Program-made: the position numbers and the translations under genes
Source: Periplaneta americana
Taxonomy: Eukaryota > Arthropoda > Insecta > Blattodea > Blattidae
Assembly (NCBI RefSeq): GCF_040183065.1
Contig: NC_091125.1
Span: 127,910,621-127,974,620, forward strand
Direction of reading: 5' to 3'
Length of the DNA stretch: 64,000 nt
In this document: piece after piece, positions 55,618 to 64,000 of the stretch
Numbering within the stretch: the stretch's first letter is position 1
Layout of the letters: each line of letters begins with the position of its first letter
The notes under the pieces: generated by a model
Databases searched by the model: none
What the model was told of the DNA's origin: nothing
Seen by the model: the letters and a program-made list of their open reading frames with translations, nothing else

Positions 55618-56298
55618 CGGTATGGCATAGTTGCGCCCCGCAGTCAATTGGGAGGCCTAGGCATGGCATAGTTGCGCCCCGCAGTCAATTGGGAGGCCTA
55701 GGCATGGCATAGTTGCGGCCCGCAGTCAATTGGGAGGCCTAGGCATGGCATAGTTGCGCCCCGAAGAAATCAGGTAGCAGAATGGACATGGCATAGTTGC
55801 GCCCCGATGGGCATAGTACACACGAAAGTGATCGTCATAAAATAAATAAATAAATTAAGGCTACTTAAAAATATTATAGTGGTAACTGCACTGAAATAAG
55901 GTAGCATATGATTAATTTTGCTATTTAAAATGACACTTTTTTATCGATCACATGTAACAAATGAACTGCATTTTTTGTTTGTACACCGATATCTTTACCC
56001 TCCAGTACAGGGTACAAACAGTAGAAAAGCAGTTAATAAAGTACTGCCAACATCAAGGTGTTCATTTTAACGGTATCTATAATGAATATTAAATCGAATA
56101 AGAAATCAATAAGATTGGTTGATTACGAGCCTCGAGTTCCCGTAATGTCTTTTTCTCTACCTATTTCATCGGGCCGCAACTATGCCATGCCCCTTTTGTC
56201 TACCTGATGGGAACGGGGCGCAACTATGCCCACAAAACAGGGACCCTTTCTTATCTGCTGCATCTTATCTGACCGTGGGGCGCAACGATGCCCTTCCC
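55618..56298. mobile_element. hAT-like non-autonomous element with subterminal repeats
   Basis: Octamer TGATTTAG flanks both sides (55610-55617, 56299-56306). Tips CGGTATGGCATAGTTGCGCC and, inverted, GGGAAGGGCATCGTTGCGCC are imperfect. The motif GGCATAGTTGCGCCCCG occurs five times on the plus strand at the left (about 55624, 55665, 55706, 55747, 55789) and three times inverted at the right (about 56172, 56215, 56278). An 8-bp TSD with clustered subterminal motifs fits hAT. No transposase. Confidence 0.85.
55620..55765. repeat. 41-bp tandem repeat in the left subterminal region
   Basis: Three units of GGCATAGTTGCGCCCCGCAG + TCAATTGGGAGGCCTAGGCAT are followed by two partial units that keep only the GGCATAGTTGCGCCCCG core. 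Confidence 0.95.
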
Positions 56299-56306
56299 TG
56301 ATTTAG

Positions 56307-57237
56307 ATGGGTAACGATACAATCTTTTTTAGTGAATGGAAAATAGAGAATGCCTTCTTACATGTATATTTAATATAGGGACGATATAGGATAAGAAAGA
56401 TAAAACTTTAGGCACAGAAAGATGTGTAGGCCTATACATTGTAATTCTGTATATAAAAAACGATAGATTTACGCCGTGTTGTCCTATTTAATGTGTACAT
56501 AGAATTTACGGATAATATAAATGACTAACCTCAAAGAATAACAACAGAAATGACATTTTTGACATGCAGTTATTTTCAGATTAGGCAGTGTATGAAACCT
56601 CAGGGGACAGCAGTGATTTAGATAGTCAACCAAAGAAGCTGAAAATCCTCCACCTTTTGAGCCATGTCACAACCATTTTATATAACTAATCTAATAACTT
56701 CTCCTCGATCATCCAGTGCTGGATAAGACGTAAGTCCTGGAACATCGTTTAAAATGCGCCAAACGTTTCTCCGAATAGCCCCAAAGCCACTCGCACAATT
56801 TATATACTGCCGGTTCAAAAGAAGAAGTGTATGTACATATTTTCTGCGGCAGAGAAACGATATGATTTAAAGTTTCTATCATCTATAAGATTTGACCTTA
56901 TGAAGTACCCGACATCTCTGGATTCAATTCTTGTCAGTGTAAAAGTGTCACAAATGCTTTTATGAATTGAGAAGTCATATTATATTTTACCTCGTAACTC
57001 AAACAAGCAAACCGATGCATATAAAGGAGCCTAAAGCGTTTGTAGTAGAACTTATGGTCTTGGATTTAAATTTCGCTAGAGTTAAATTTTAATTCATTAC
57101 ATTGCCTATTTAATTTCCTAAATTCTATACGGAATTTCTAAGACGTTGTGTCCCATATAACTTAATATTGTGTCTTATGTTCATAAAAGACAAACAATTG
57201 ACAAAATATTTTAAATACTGTATACCGGTATATATAA
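56307..57237. other. Unassigned AT-rich DNA
   Basis: Nothing recognised. ACCGGTATATATAATACATG at ~57224 leads into the Tc1-like end. Confidence 0.45.
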
Positions 57238-57625
57238 TACATGGGTAAATTAATAGAACCACCTACAAATTTTCAAATACTTTATTTTAATTCTATATTT
57301 AGTGGAATTTGTGTTTGAAAATAAAACTATATTATCTCCACTACATTTTCAGAACACATTTTGAACAATATTCACATTTTCATAATATAACAAAAGACAG
57401 AATACTGCTGTGAAATCCTTAAATTTTTGTTTTAACAACATCCTCAACTCTGTTTAGCATATTCTCAATCACCTATTTGGCATTTCTCTTTTTAGCAAGT
57501 TCTCACAAATTCTCGATTGGGTTCAGATCCGGAGAATTTCCGGGCCAAGGCAAAAGAGAGATGTTCTTCTGTTCGAAAGATTCTTTTAAATGTGTGACAG
57601 AGTGCCCCATCATGCATAATTATTG
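57238..57625 (-). pseudogene. Tc1-like transposase C-terminal fragment and 3' end
   Basis: The minus strand reads HLKESFEQKNISLLPWPGNS, PDLNPIENL, a stop, ELAKKRNAK, a stop, VIENMLNRVEDVVKTKI. WPGNSPDLNPIEN is the Tc1-family signature around the third catalytic residue, and the preceding 'M(Q)DGA'-like start (57600-57625) is the second. The plus-strand ACATGGGTAAATTAATAGAA at 57240 resembles a Tc1 terminus. Two in-frame stops; the 5' part is missing. Confidence 0.85.
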
Positions 57626-57689
57626 TTATTTTGAAATTTTAAAATGAAAATATTATTCAAAATTTGTACTGGAAATGTAAAAGTAAAGT

Positions 57690-57957
57690 AATTCCATGGC
57701 GCTACAGCCTATGAAGGGCCAAGACCGACCAGCCGGCTGCTGGCCTCACGTTCACATGCCGAAACAGAGGTGGACGATCACACAACCAGAATGGAGGTAT
57801 CGTGTGATTAGCACGATAATCCCTCCAGCCGTTATAGCTGGTTTGAGAAACCGGATTTTCGCTACCTATCGTAGCTCCCCAAGTGCATCACGATGCTGGG
57901 TGGGCACCGGTCCCATACACTGGCCGAAATTTCACGCGCCACGGCGCGGGACCATTT
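57690..57957 (-). mobile_element. tRNA-derived SINE, family 5 (head truncated)
   Basis: Matches 37124-37470 from 'ctacagcctatgaagggcc' through 'cggtcccatacactggccga', but most of the tRNA-like head is deleted, leaving CGCGCCACGGCGCGGG. Confidence 0.9.
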
Positions 57958-58337
57958 TATGAAATATCTAATATTTTATTCACTTTCAATTTTCTTTTCG
58001 AAATTTTGAAAATGTTATTTTCTCTATAATTAGAGAAAAAATATTAATAAAACAAACTAGCGCATTTCTTACAAAATACATGCATAGAAACATGCACCTA
58101 CATCATAAATACTTGCAGTAAAAATTCCATCCAGATTGATTAATATTTGGCATAAACAAGTTGGTGTTGAATCAAGAAAAATAAATTTACAGAAAAATGG
58201 ATTCGAAAGTAAAATGAATATTATTTAATGTAACACATATTATTCCTTGATTCATTTTTAACAACTAATTTCATACATTTTATGGAAAAAGTAACAATAA
58301 AATTATGAAGTTATAAGCATGAGTGGTTGCCCTCTCT
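57958..58337. other. Unassigned AT-rich DNA
   Basis: Nothing recognised. Confidence 0.5.
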
Positions 58338-58530
58338 ACCTTCCATCGTGGCGACGCGGGCTGGTTCGACCTTCGCCTGGGTCAAGAAGGAATTTGTGAT
58401 GGACAAAGCGGGCGCGAGGGGTTTTTCTCGGGGTTCTCACGTTTCCCCTCGCCATTGTCATCATCATTTCACCAACTGAAGACCTCCCTCGAAAAATGGC
58501 GTACCATCAAATTAATGAAATATGTGACTT
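58338..58530 (+). mobile_element. SINE-like fragment
   Basis: GACGCGGGCTGGTTCGACCT (decayed head), then 'gcgaggggtttttctcggggttctcacgtttccc' and 'catcatttcaccaactgaag', typical insect SINE body text close to family 2/3. Confidence 0.65.
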
Positions 58531-58550
58531 ACTTACTTACTTACTTACAA

Positions 58551-59315
58551 ATGGCTTTTAAGGAATCCGCAGGTTCATTGCCGGCCTCACATAAGCCCCC
58601 CATCGGTCTCTATTCTGTGCAAGATTAATCCAGTCTCTATCATCATATCCCACCTCCCTCAAATCCATTTTAATATTATCCTCCCATCTACGTCTCTCTC
58701 TGTCGACCTGGATGGCGAGATGGTATAGCCCTGGCCTTCTATGCCCAAGGTTGCGGGTTCGATCCCGGGCCAGGTCGATGGCATTTAAGTGTGCTTAAAA
58801 TGCGACAGGCTCATGTCAGTAGATTTACTGGCATGTAAAAGAACTCCTGCAGGACAAAATTCCGGCACATCCGGCAACGCTGATATAACCTCTGCAGTTG
58901 CGAGCGTCATTAAATAAAACATAACATTCTACGTCTCTGTCTTCCCAAAGGTCTTTTTCCCTCCGGTCTCCCAACTAACACTCTATATTCTTTTCTGAAT
59001 TCGCCCATACGTGCTACATGCCTTGCCCATCTCAAACGTCTGGATTTAATGTTCCTAATTATATCAGGTGAAGAATACAATGCGTGCAGTTCTGCGTTGT
59101 GTAACTTTCTCCATTCTCCTGTAACTTCATCTCTCTTAGCCCCAAATATTTTCCTCAGAACCTTATTCTCAAACACCCTTAATCTCTGTTCCTCTCTCAG
59201 AGTGAGAGTCCAGTTTCATAACCATACAGAACAACCGGTAATATAACTGTTTTATAAATTTAACTTTCAGATTTTTTGACAGCAGACTTGATGACAAAAG
59301 CTTCTCAACCGAATA
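58551..59315 (-). pseudogene. LINE 3' end (minus), split by a SINE
   Basis: Minus-strand frame FENKVLRKIFGAKRDEVTGE, WRKLHNAELHALYSSPDIIR, SRRLRWARHVARMGEF and EGKRPLGRQRRR is the same ORF2 C-terminus as at 13.2 kb. Upstream LLSKNLKVKFIKQLYYR is in another frame. The 3' end is GGCTTTTAAGGAATCCGCAG in reverse, followed by a (TAAG)n tail (plus strand CTTACTTACTTACTTA, 58528-58548). The family-4 SINE at 58702-58928 interrupts it. Confidence 0.88.
58702..58928 (+). mobile_element. tRNA-derived SINE, family 4, inside a LINE
   Basis: GGCGAGATGGTATAGCCCTG (box A region) and GCGGGTTCGATCCCGGGCCA (box B). Flanked by TCTACGTCTCTCTCTGTC on the left and TCTACGTCTCTGTC on the right (target duplication with a CT slippage). 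Confidence 0.9.
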
Positions 59316-60447
59316 ATAACAGGCAATGAAATATGTGACTTCGGAGGAAAAAGCAATTCTGAAACATCCATTTATGACAATAAATAAATGCATCCAATAG
59401 CTGAATAAACTTGTCTCCTTGATTAATCAAATGGTTCTGCCAGTAAATATAGGCCTAACGAAATACGCCCATGAAATTATTTTTTCTTCTGAAACGTGTA
59501 TTATAAATTTGTTGGTTACATTCTTGTTCGAGGTACGTCTTCAATTCTCCACAACCACCCTCATTCTGCGAGGTCCCGAGCCAGGCCTTCAACAAATAAA
59601 AATGGCTTAAAGCTGCATAAAAATTATTATTATTAATAATCTTTCATACTTTTCTTACACTCTGTGCGTACTGTCCATATAGCTAGATACATAGCTAGCC
59701 TATACATCAAGTACAGCTAAAATTGGTGCATTTGCATAAACGTTTATATAAGGACTCAAGCACACATGGATGATTCTTCTACAAGAAATTTCTTTTGAAC
59801 TCAATCTAAAAGAGAGTCTACGCTGTACGTTCCGACTCCCCCTTATATTGGCCCACTTCTCCACTGGGACTGCCTGGAAGATTCATCAGTGAGGTAGCAA
59901 ATTGAGTGCGTCATATATGGAAACTCCTCTTTGAGGTCAAGCAGCACATAACAATGCAGATATACGCCGGGTAATGTCTTTCGAATGTGCCTCGCCGGAG
60001 TCGTATTCTGCTTAAAAGATAATTTATAGGTAGCAAAGTAAGCTGGGATTTTGGAGCTACCGCAAGTCGAGCTGGATTGCCATTTTCGTGTCTTTCCCCT
60101 GACGTTAAGGGTACGCTTGGTACGTGAATAGAAGAGAATATAGCAACTATAGTAATACGGAATAATGCACTGTGGAACATATTGTAACAGCTGTTGGATG
60201 ATATATTCTCAAGTGTAACGTCTGATACATACAGAAGTGTCTTAAGGGAGCTATAACACATTTTGAAGTGCCAGTGGTTCTAAGATATTTAAATATAAAG
60301 TAATTTTATATCTACGTTTCTTTTCATCTTTTACATTTCAATTTCTCTCGTGAGATACAGCATATATTTATATAATCTTGCATTCTACTTACGGTTATTT
60401 CAAGGGTATATGTACGTGAACGACCACAAATATTATCAGAAAATGCA
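59316..60447. other. Unassigned DNA
   Basis: A 116-codon minus-strand frame (59911-60261) has no recognised domain and an unremarkable composition. Confidence 0.4.
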
Positions 60448-61118
60448 GGCTCTAAATTTCTAAAATTTTATAAGAAAATGAACTCACAATTGGACAAAAA
60501 TTGCAAGGTATCATAACAAGACTTATTAGAACTTAAATATATGATAAAAGTATAAAAAAGGTTGCTAATAATATTTTTCAAACCAGTTTTACCTAAGTAT
60601 GAAAAAAAATTCTGCAGTTACATCATTTGGTAACCATAACATTGTTATGGTCTCTCTGACATCTTTAATATTTTTTCTGTATGTAATAAACACTTATTTC
60701 TGAAAAGTAGACTACTCTCAGACATGTAGAGTTGTTTATTTTAATACAATTAATTTTTTAATTGTCCTATATAAAATATATTAAAATTTACATGTTTTGT
60801 GACCTAATTTTTCTATTTTCAAAGAAATGGGCATTATTGTAGTCTACCTTTTGCATAAATGCTTGTTAAATCAGTGTACAAAATTTCAGAAATCTATCTC
60901 TAATGGTTGTGGAGTTATGAAATAATATGTGTGAAAATGTTCAAATTTTAGACATTTTAATTTAAAGTGAAAAGTGAATTCTAAAAAAATATTATTAGTA
61001 ACATTTTTTTCATACTTTTATCATATATTTAAGTTCTAATAAATCTTGTTGTGGTACCTTGTAATTTTTGTACAATCGTGAGTTCATTTCCTTATAAAAT
61101 TTTAGAAAGTTAGAGTCT
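60448..61118. mobile_element. Foldback element with ~130-bp arms
   Basis: Left arm 60450-60583 (CTAAAATTTTATAAGAAAAT ... ATTAGAACTTAAATATATGA) is inverted at 60985-61115 at ~90 percent. The ~400-bp centre is AT-rich, non-coding. No clear target duplication. Confidence 0.88.
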
Positions 61119-61427
61119 CGGCAATTAACATTATCAAAATATATGGACTAGAAGTTCCTATTAGATAAACAAAGGCTTTTTCTTCTAAGACATTGCAATT
61201 CTTTCACAGAATAAGCTGAATTTACCTTCAGGACTTTCAATCTAATTCTTTATTGAATGATCGTACTTTTTTTCTCGTACTTACCGATGTTGTTTACATG
61301 CTTCGTAAGTTGACAATACCGCACGTTGCTTGGTTGCTATGGAAACAAAAGTAAGTAAAATTGTATTAATTTAAAGGGAACCTTTACCTAGAAAAAATAA
61401 ACGTAGCCTATAGTAGTTCAGAGATGG
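61119..61427. other. Unassigned AT-rich DNA
   Basis: Nothing recognised. Confidence 0.5.
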
Positions 61428-61510
61428 TATACCTTATTTTATTTCAAGGAGTGCAGTTCGGTGGCTCCTTTGAACACCGAACTGCACTCCTTGAAATAAA
61501 ATAAGGTATA
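61428..61510. repeat. Perfect 36-bp inverted repeat, 11-nt loop
   Basis: Left arm 61428-61463 (TATACCTTATTTTATTTCAA + GGAGTGCAGTTCGGTG) is followed by GCTCCTTTGAA (61464-61474) and the exact reverse complement (61475-61510). No mismatch in 36 pairs. Confidence 0.98.
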
Positions 61511-61772
61511 GATTTTCGTAATCACAATAAATGCGAATGTACTCAAATGCAGTCAAAATAATTTTATGTTTAAAAGAATGTGAACTATATTAGTGTAATA
61601 TTATTTAATCCGCCATAAAATATGAAATAGAATATTTACAACATGAGAAATATACATGTTTCTGCGAAATAAGAGCGAAATTACATTTTATTGTGGTTTT
61701 ATAAAAACAACAGAAACTATCTAAAATGCCCCGCCTCATACAGGTTCTTAATTTTTTTTTTTTTTTCAAATA

Positions 61773-62008
61773 CTGTGCGATCAAAAAGTCCCTCCGCAGC
61801 TCTATTAATTCTAGTAACTCTGTAAAATTTGGCACTCCCCCATTCATTCCGGTTTGACAACCTCACATCACCAGTCCATCATATGCTTAGCGCCCAGTGC
61901 TGCCACTTGAATTATCTGTCTAGTGGATTCTCGGCTACACCGTGGCGGGAAGACTTCTTCCCGCCGTGGGCTACAAAAGTACTGCGGAGAGACTTCTCGA
62001 TCACACTG
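61773..62008. mobile_element. MITE with ~30-bp TIRs and TA target
   Basis: CTGTGCGATCAAAAAGTCCC (61773) is inverted as GACTTCTCGATCACACTG (to 62008), with CTCCGCAG inside each arm. TA at both outer edges (61771-61772, 62009-62010). A small internal hairpin GGCGGGAAG/CTTCCCGCC lies near 61942-61964. Tc1/mariner-type MITE inferred. Confidence 0.85.
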
Positions 62009-62643
62009 TACTTCGATCGACCCTCCATGTTAGCTTTTACAGTATGAATTGCACAGGAATGTGACCTACCTGATACCCTCTTTTGTTATCTGTCCGTTAT
62101 TTCGACTTTTTAACTAATCTGCCTCGTGCTAGAATATTGACTGTCTATGCAATCTCTTTAGGTCCAGTTTTCACTCACAAACAAGTTGTGTTAGCGAGCG
62201 ATTGTGATTGAGTAACAAGATGGGTCGGGATAAACTCACACAATATCTTTTGGAATGTTTCTCAATGTTCACAATCTTATTGTAATGTTATATGTTCCTT
62301 TGGTTATTTATTATTTTAAAAAATTTTAACTCGTAAATCTAGAAAATGCTTCTGTTAACAAATTCATGATATTAAATTTCTGCGACCAAATTTTCCATAA
62401 AAATGTTTCATTCCAAAATGCTACAAAATGCTAAACTGTAACATTGAAAGTACTATAAAATGCTAAATTTGATTTTTTCAAGTGCTAAACGTTTTATTTT
62501 TTGTTAAAAACTACCATCTCTAGTGATAATACAATTTGTGTAATTATTGGATGTTACTGGAGTATTATTGCATCCAGTAACGTCAACTAATAGTCTACTT
62601 CTGCCATTATCAAAATATCATAAAACTATTTCATCAAATAATA
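62009..62643. other. Unassigned AT-rich DNA
   Basis: Nothing recognised. Confidence 0.5.
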
Positions 62644-63307
62644 TACAGGGTGATTCAAAAGGTAAGGTCAACTGGCGAGGAGATTATTCAGGACGACATT
62701 TAGAGCATAGAAGTCCTTTGTCAATTTTATTTATTTGCAACCGTTTCAGAGTTACAACAGGTCAAACATTTACTCACAGCTAAGGTGACTTACTTACAAT
62801 AATTACTAATTTATAGTACTTTATTGGAGCAGGTGCTCAAAATGTCCTCCGTTTGCACGCAAACATGCCTAGGCGAGTTCTCTTACTGCGCTGTGCACAA
62901 GATCTAACAGCCCGATTCGTAGTTTGATGTCTGTTGCAGCTGCATTAATTCGCTGGAGCAGATGATCTCTGTCTGTAATATCCTTTTCTTTGATAAAACT
63001 CCATATAAAGAAGTCCAGAGGCGTTAATTCAGGAGACCGTGTTGGCCAATCACAACATTTCACGGTGTGTGTTTCATTGTCATTCCATCAATAGTGGAAA
63101 TTATGCTTTGTAAACAAACGTAGATCAAAACAATTGGCAGTAAATTAGTACTTATTGTAAGTATCATGAAATGTGAATTAATTATTTGATCTGTTGTAAC
63201 TCTGAAACGGTTGCAAATAAATAAAACTGACAAAGGACTTTCCTGCTCTGAATGTCGCCCTGAATCATCTCCTCGCCGGTTGACCCTACCTTTTGAATCA
63301 CTCTGTA
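62644..63307 (-). mobile_element. Tc1/mariner-superfamily element with ~120-bp TIRs
   Basis: TACAGGGTGATTCAAAAGGT (62644) is inverted to end ACCTTTTGAATCACTCTGTA (63307). Identity is high through 'ctttgtcaattttatttatttgcaaccgtttcagagttacaaca' on both arms, ~120 bp. Carries only a transposase C-terminal fragment, so it is non-autonomous. Confidence 0.95.
62869..63063 (-). pseudogene. Transposase C-terminal fragment inside the TIR element
   Basis: Minus-strand CCDWPTRSPELTPLDFFIWS, then FIKEKDITDRDHLLQRINAA and ATDIKLRIGLLDLVHSAVRE. WP.RSP(D/E)LTPLDFF.W is the third catalytic motif, with E in place of the usual D, while D of LDFF is kept. The open frame of ~65 codons is unbroken. Everything N-terminal is deleted. 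Confidence 0.9.
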
Positions 63308-63499
63308 TTATTTTTAAGCATATTGAATTCATCATTTTTACCGAAACAAAAGCTACATAGTTCCCTAGAAACGACATGCAAATGTTTCTTATATCAGTAA
63401 TTCTTATTTACAATACGTTCAATTCAACAGAGGGACGCACAGTGAATAGCACATAACCCAACTATATGTATAGTAGTGGCAAAAAATACCGGACCGACC

Positions 63500-63590
63500 C
63501 TTGTAGCTGATTTCAGAGCCTTGTTCACTCAGAGCATGATAGACTGGTAACTAAGACTTTCGTGGTTCGAATCCTGCCCGGGAAGGAAAC
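63500..63590 (+). other. tRNA-like sequence (pseudogene or SINE head)
   Basis: CAGAGCATGATAGACTGGTAAC followed by CGTGGTTCGAATCCTGCCCG gives a perfect box B and an anticodon-arm-like segment, but box A is degenerate and no acceptor stem pairs well. Confidence 0.5.
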
Positions 63591-63615
63591 TTTTTTTTGT
63601 TCCTTATTCAAATTT

Positions 63616-63713
63616 ATTCCCAATACTTTTCGATTGCTGGTAAAATTCATGTTCTGGGAATAATAAGTTAATTAAGTAGTAAAATATCGCTGCAATCGAA
63701 AAGTATTGGGAAT
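63616..63713. repeat. 22-bp perfect inverted repeat, 54-bp spacer
   Basis: ATTCCCAATACTTTTCGATT+GC (63616-63637) and its exact reverse complement (63692-63713). It begins just where the Harbinger-like frame loses similarity. Confidence 0.95.
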
Positions 63714-64000
63714 CAATTCTTCTGGAACAATTCTGGTAATCAGCTGTTTCGACACTTTGAATAAATACATTAAACTTGTATACGAATCTCCTGTTGCGAG
63801 ATATCGAAGTGTTAATGCTAGTCTTTCCTGAAGAGATATTGCTTCTCGCCAGTCTGTGTCTTTCTTGGAAATTTTTGGCCCTATTTTGCACAGTAATATT
63901 TCGAAGTCAGTTTCTGAAATGCGATAGAAGTTGTGAAACTGTCCCGATTCCATTCGACGTAAATCATGAAGCAAGTCAGTGCCTCTGTATTGATTGCGAC
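63672..64000 (-). pseudogene. PIF/Harbinger (HARBI1-like) transposase fragment, runs off window
   Basis: The minus-strand frame is open from the window edge: RNQYRGTDLLHDLRRM, ESGQFHNFYRISETDFEILL, CKIGPKISKKDTDWREAISL, QERLALTLRYLATGDSYTSL and YLFKVSKQLITRIVPE. This is the conserved N-terminal half of Harbinger DDE transposases, with the helix-turn-helix-like 'QERLAlTLRyLATGdSy.sL..lF.vs...I..ivpE' segment. After RIVPE it enters the inverted repeat and stops at 63672. The catalytic part is therefore missing here. The true start lies beyond 64000. No stop within ~85 conserved codons, so it is fairly recent. Confidence 0.88.

Noticed and set aside
59911-60261. 116-codon minus-strand frame
   Set aside because: No recognised motif and no supporting signals; length is within chance expectation.
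63060-63377. 105-codon minus-strand frame VNRRGDDSGRHSEQ
   Set aside because: Translation of the long TIR of the element at 62644-63307; the opposite TIR gives the same peptide at 62547-62783.

Overview
ORGANISM. The window looks like repeat-dense, non-genic (intergenic or intronic) DNA from a large insect genome, most probably a cockroach (Blattodea, perhaps Periplaneta americana). This is inference from recall. The tRNA-derived SINE at 13.9, 39.4 and 52.4 kb (read on its minus strand it encodes peptides such as ESNPGHLVSRPDALTVTPQVW) and the LINE 3' end with GEWRKLHNAELHALYSSPD are repeats I associate with that genome. The sequence itself shows AT-rich DNA, spliceosomal-eukaryote features and arthropod-type DNA transposons. 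No intact host gene, rRNA or functional tRNA could be supported. LAYOUT. 0-5.7 kb: a TTAA-flanked MITE, an internally deleted hAT element (8-bp target duplication, BED finger and dimerisation domain kept, catalytic core lost), a SINE and two foldback elements. 5.7-13 kb: mostly unassigned DNA with a decayed DDE transposase, a SINE, one possible short coding exon (8810) and a small MITE. 13-21 kb: LINE and SINE graveyard, with LINE 3' ends, SINEs nested in LINEs, an inverted pair of about 270-bp repeats each abutting a trinucleotide array, a CGGBP1-like pseudogene, a LINE inversion and tRNA-like SINE heads. 21-31 kb: a 74-bp minisatellite (23.0-24.2 kb), a decayed DDE transposon inside an older repeat whose empty-site paralogue lies at 48.9 kb, a SINE cluster and a purine-rich array. 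31-40 kb: MITEs, a tandem duplication, and a probable 4.9-kb TTAA-flanked element holding a 2-kb internally deleted piggyBac element, which itself holds a SINE. 40.8-42.0 kb: a 47-bp satellite with a 94-bp dimeric higher-order pattern. 42-54 kb: SINEs, decayed transposases, a foldback element split by another insertion, a pogo-like element, three SINE/LINE layers and two copies of a MITE family with 7-bp target duplications. 54-64 kb: MITEs, SINEs, a hAT-like non-autonomous element rich in subterminal repeats, a decayed Tc1 transposase, a LINE 3' end split by a SINE, a large foldback, a perfect 36-bp hairpin, a transposon with ~120-bp TIRs, and a PIF/Harbinger transposase fragment running off the end. 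HOW IT FITS TOGETHER. Nothing here forms a pathway. The unifying theme is successive nested transposition, and target duplications, TIRs and one paralogous empty site let several insertions be ordered. I did not find a convincing new functional system. The most unusual structures are the subterminal-repeat hAT-like element (55.6-56.3 kb), the perfect hairpin (61.4 kb), the 7-bp-TSD MITE family and the pogo-like element with repeated GCACC motifs.
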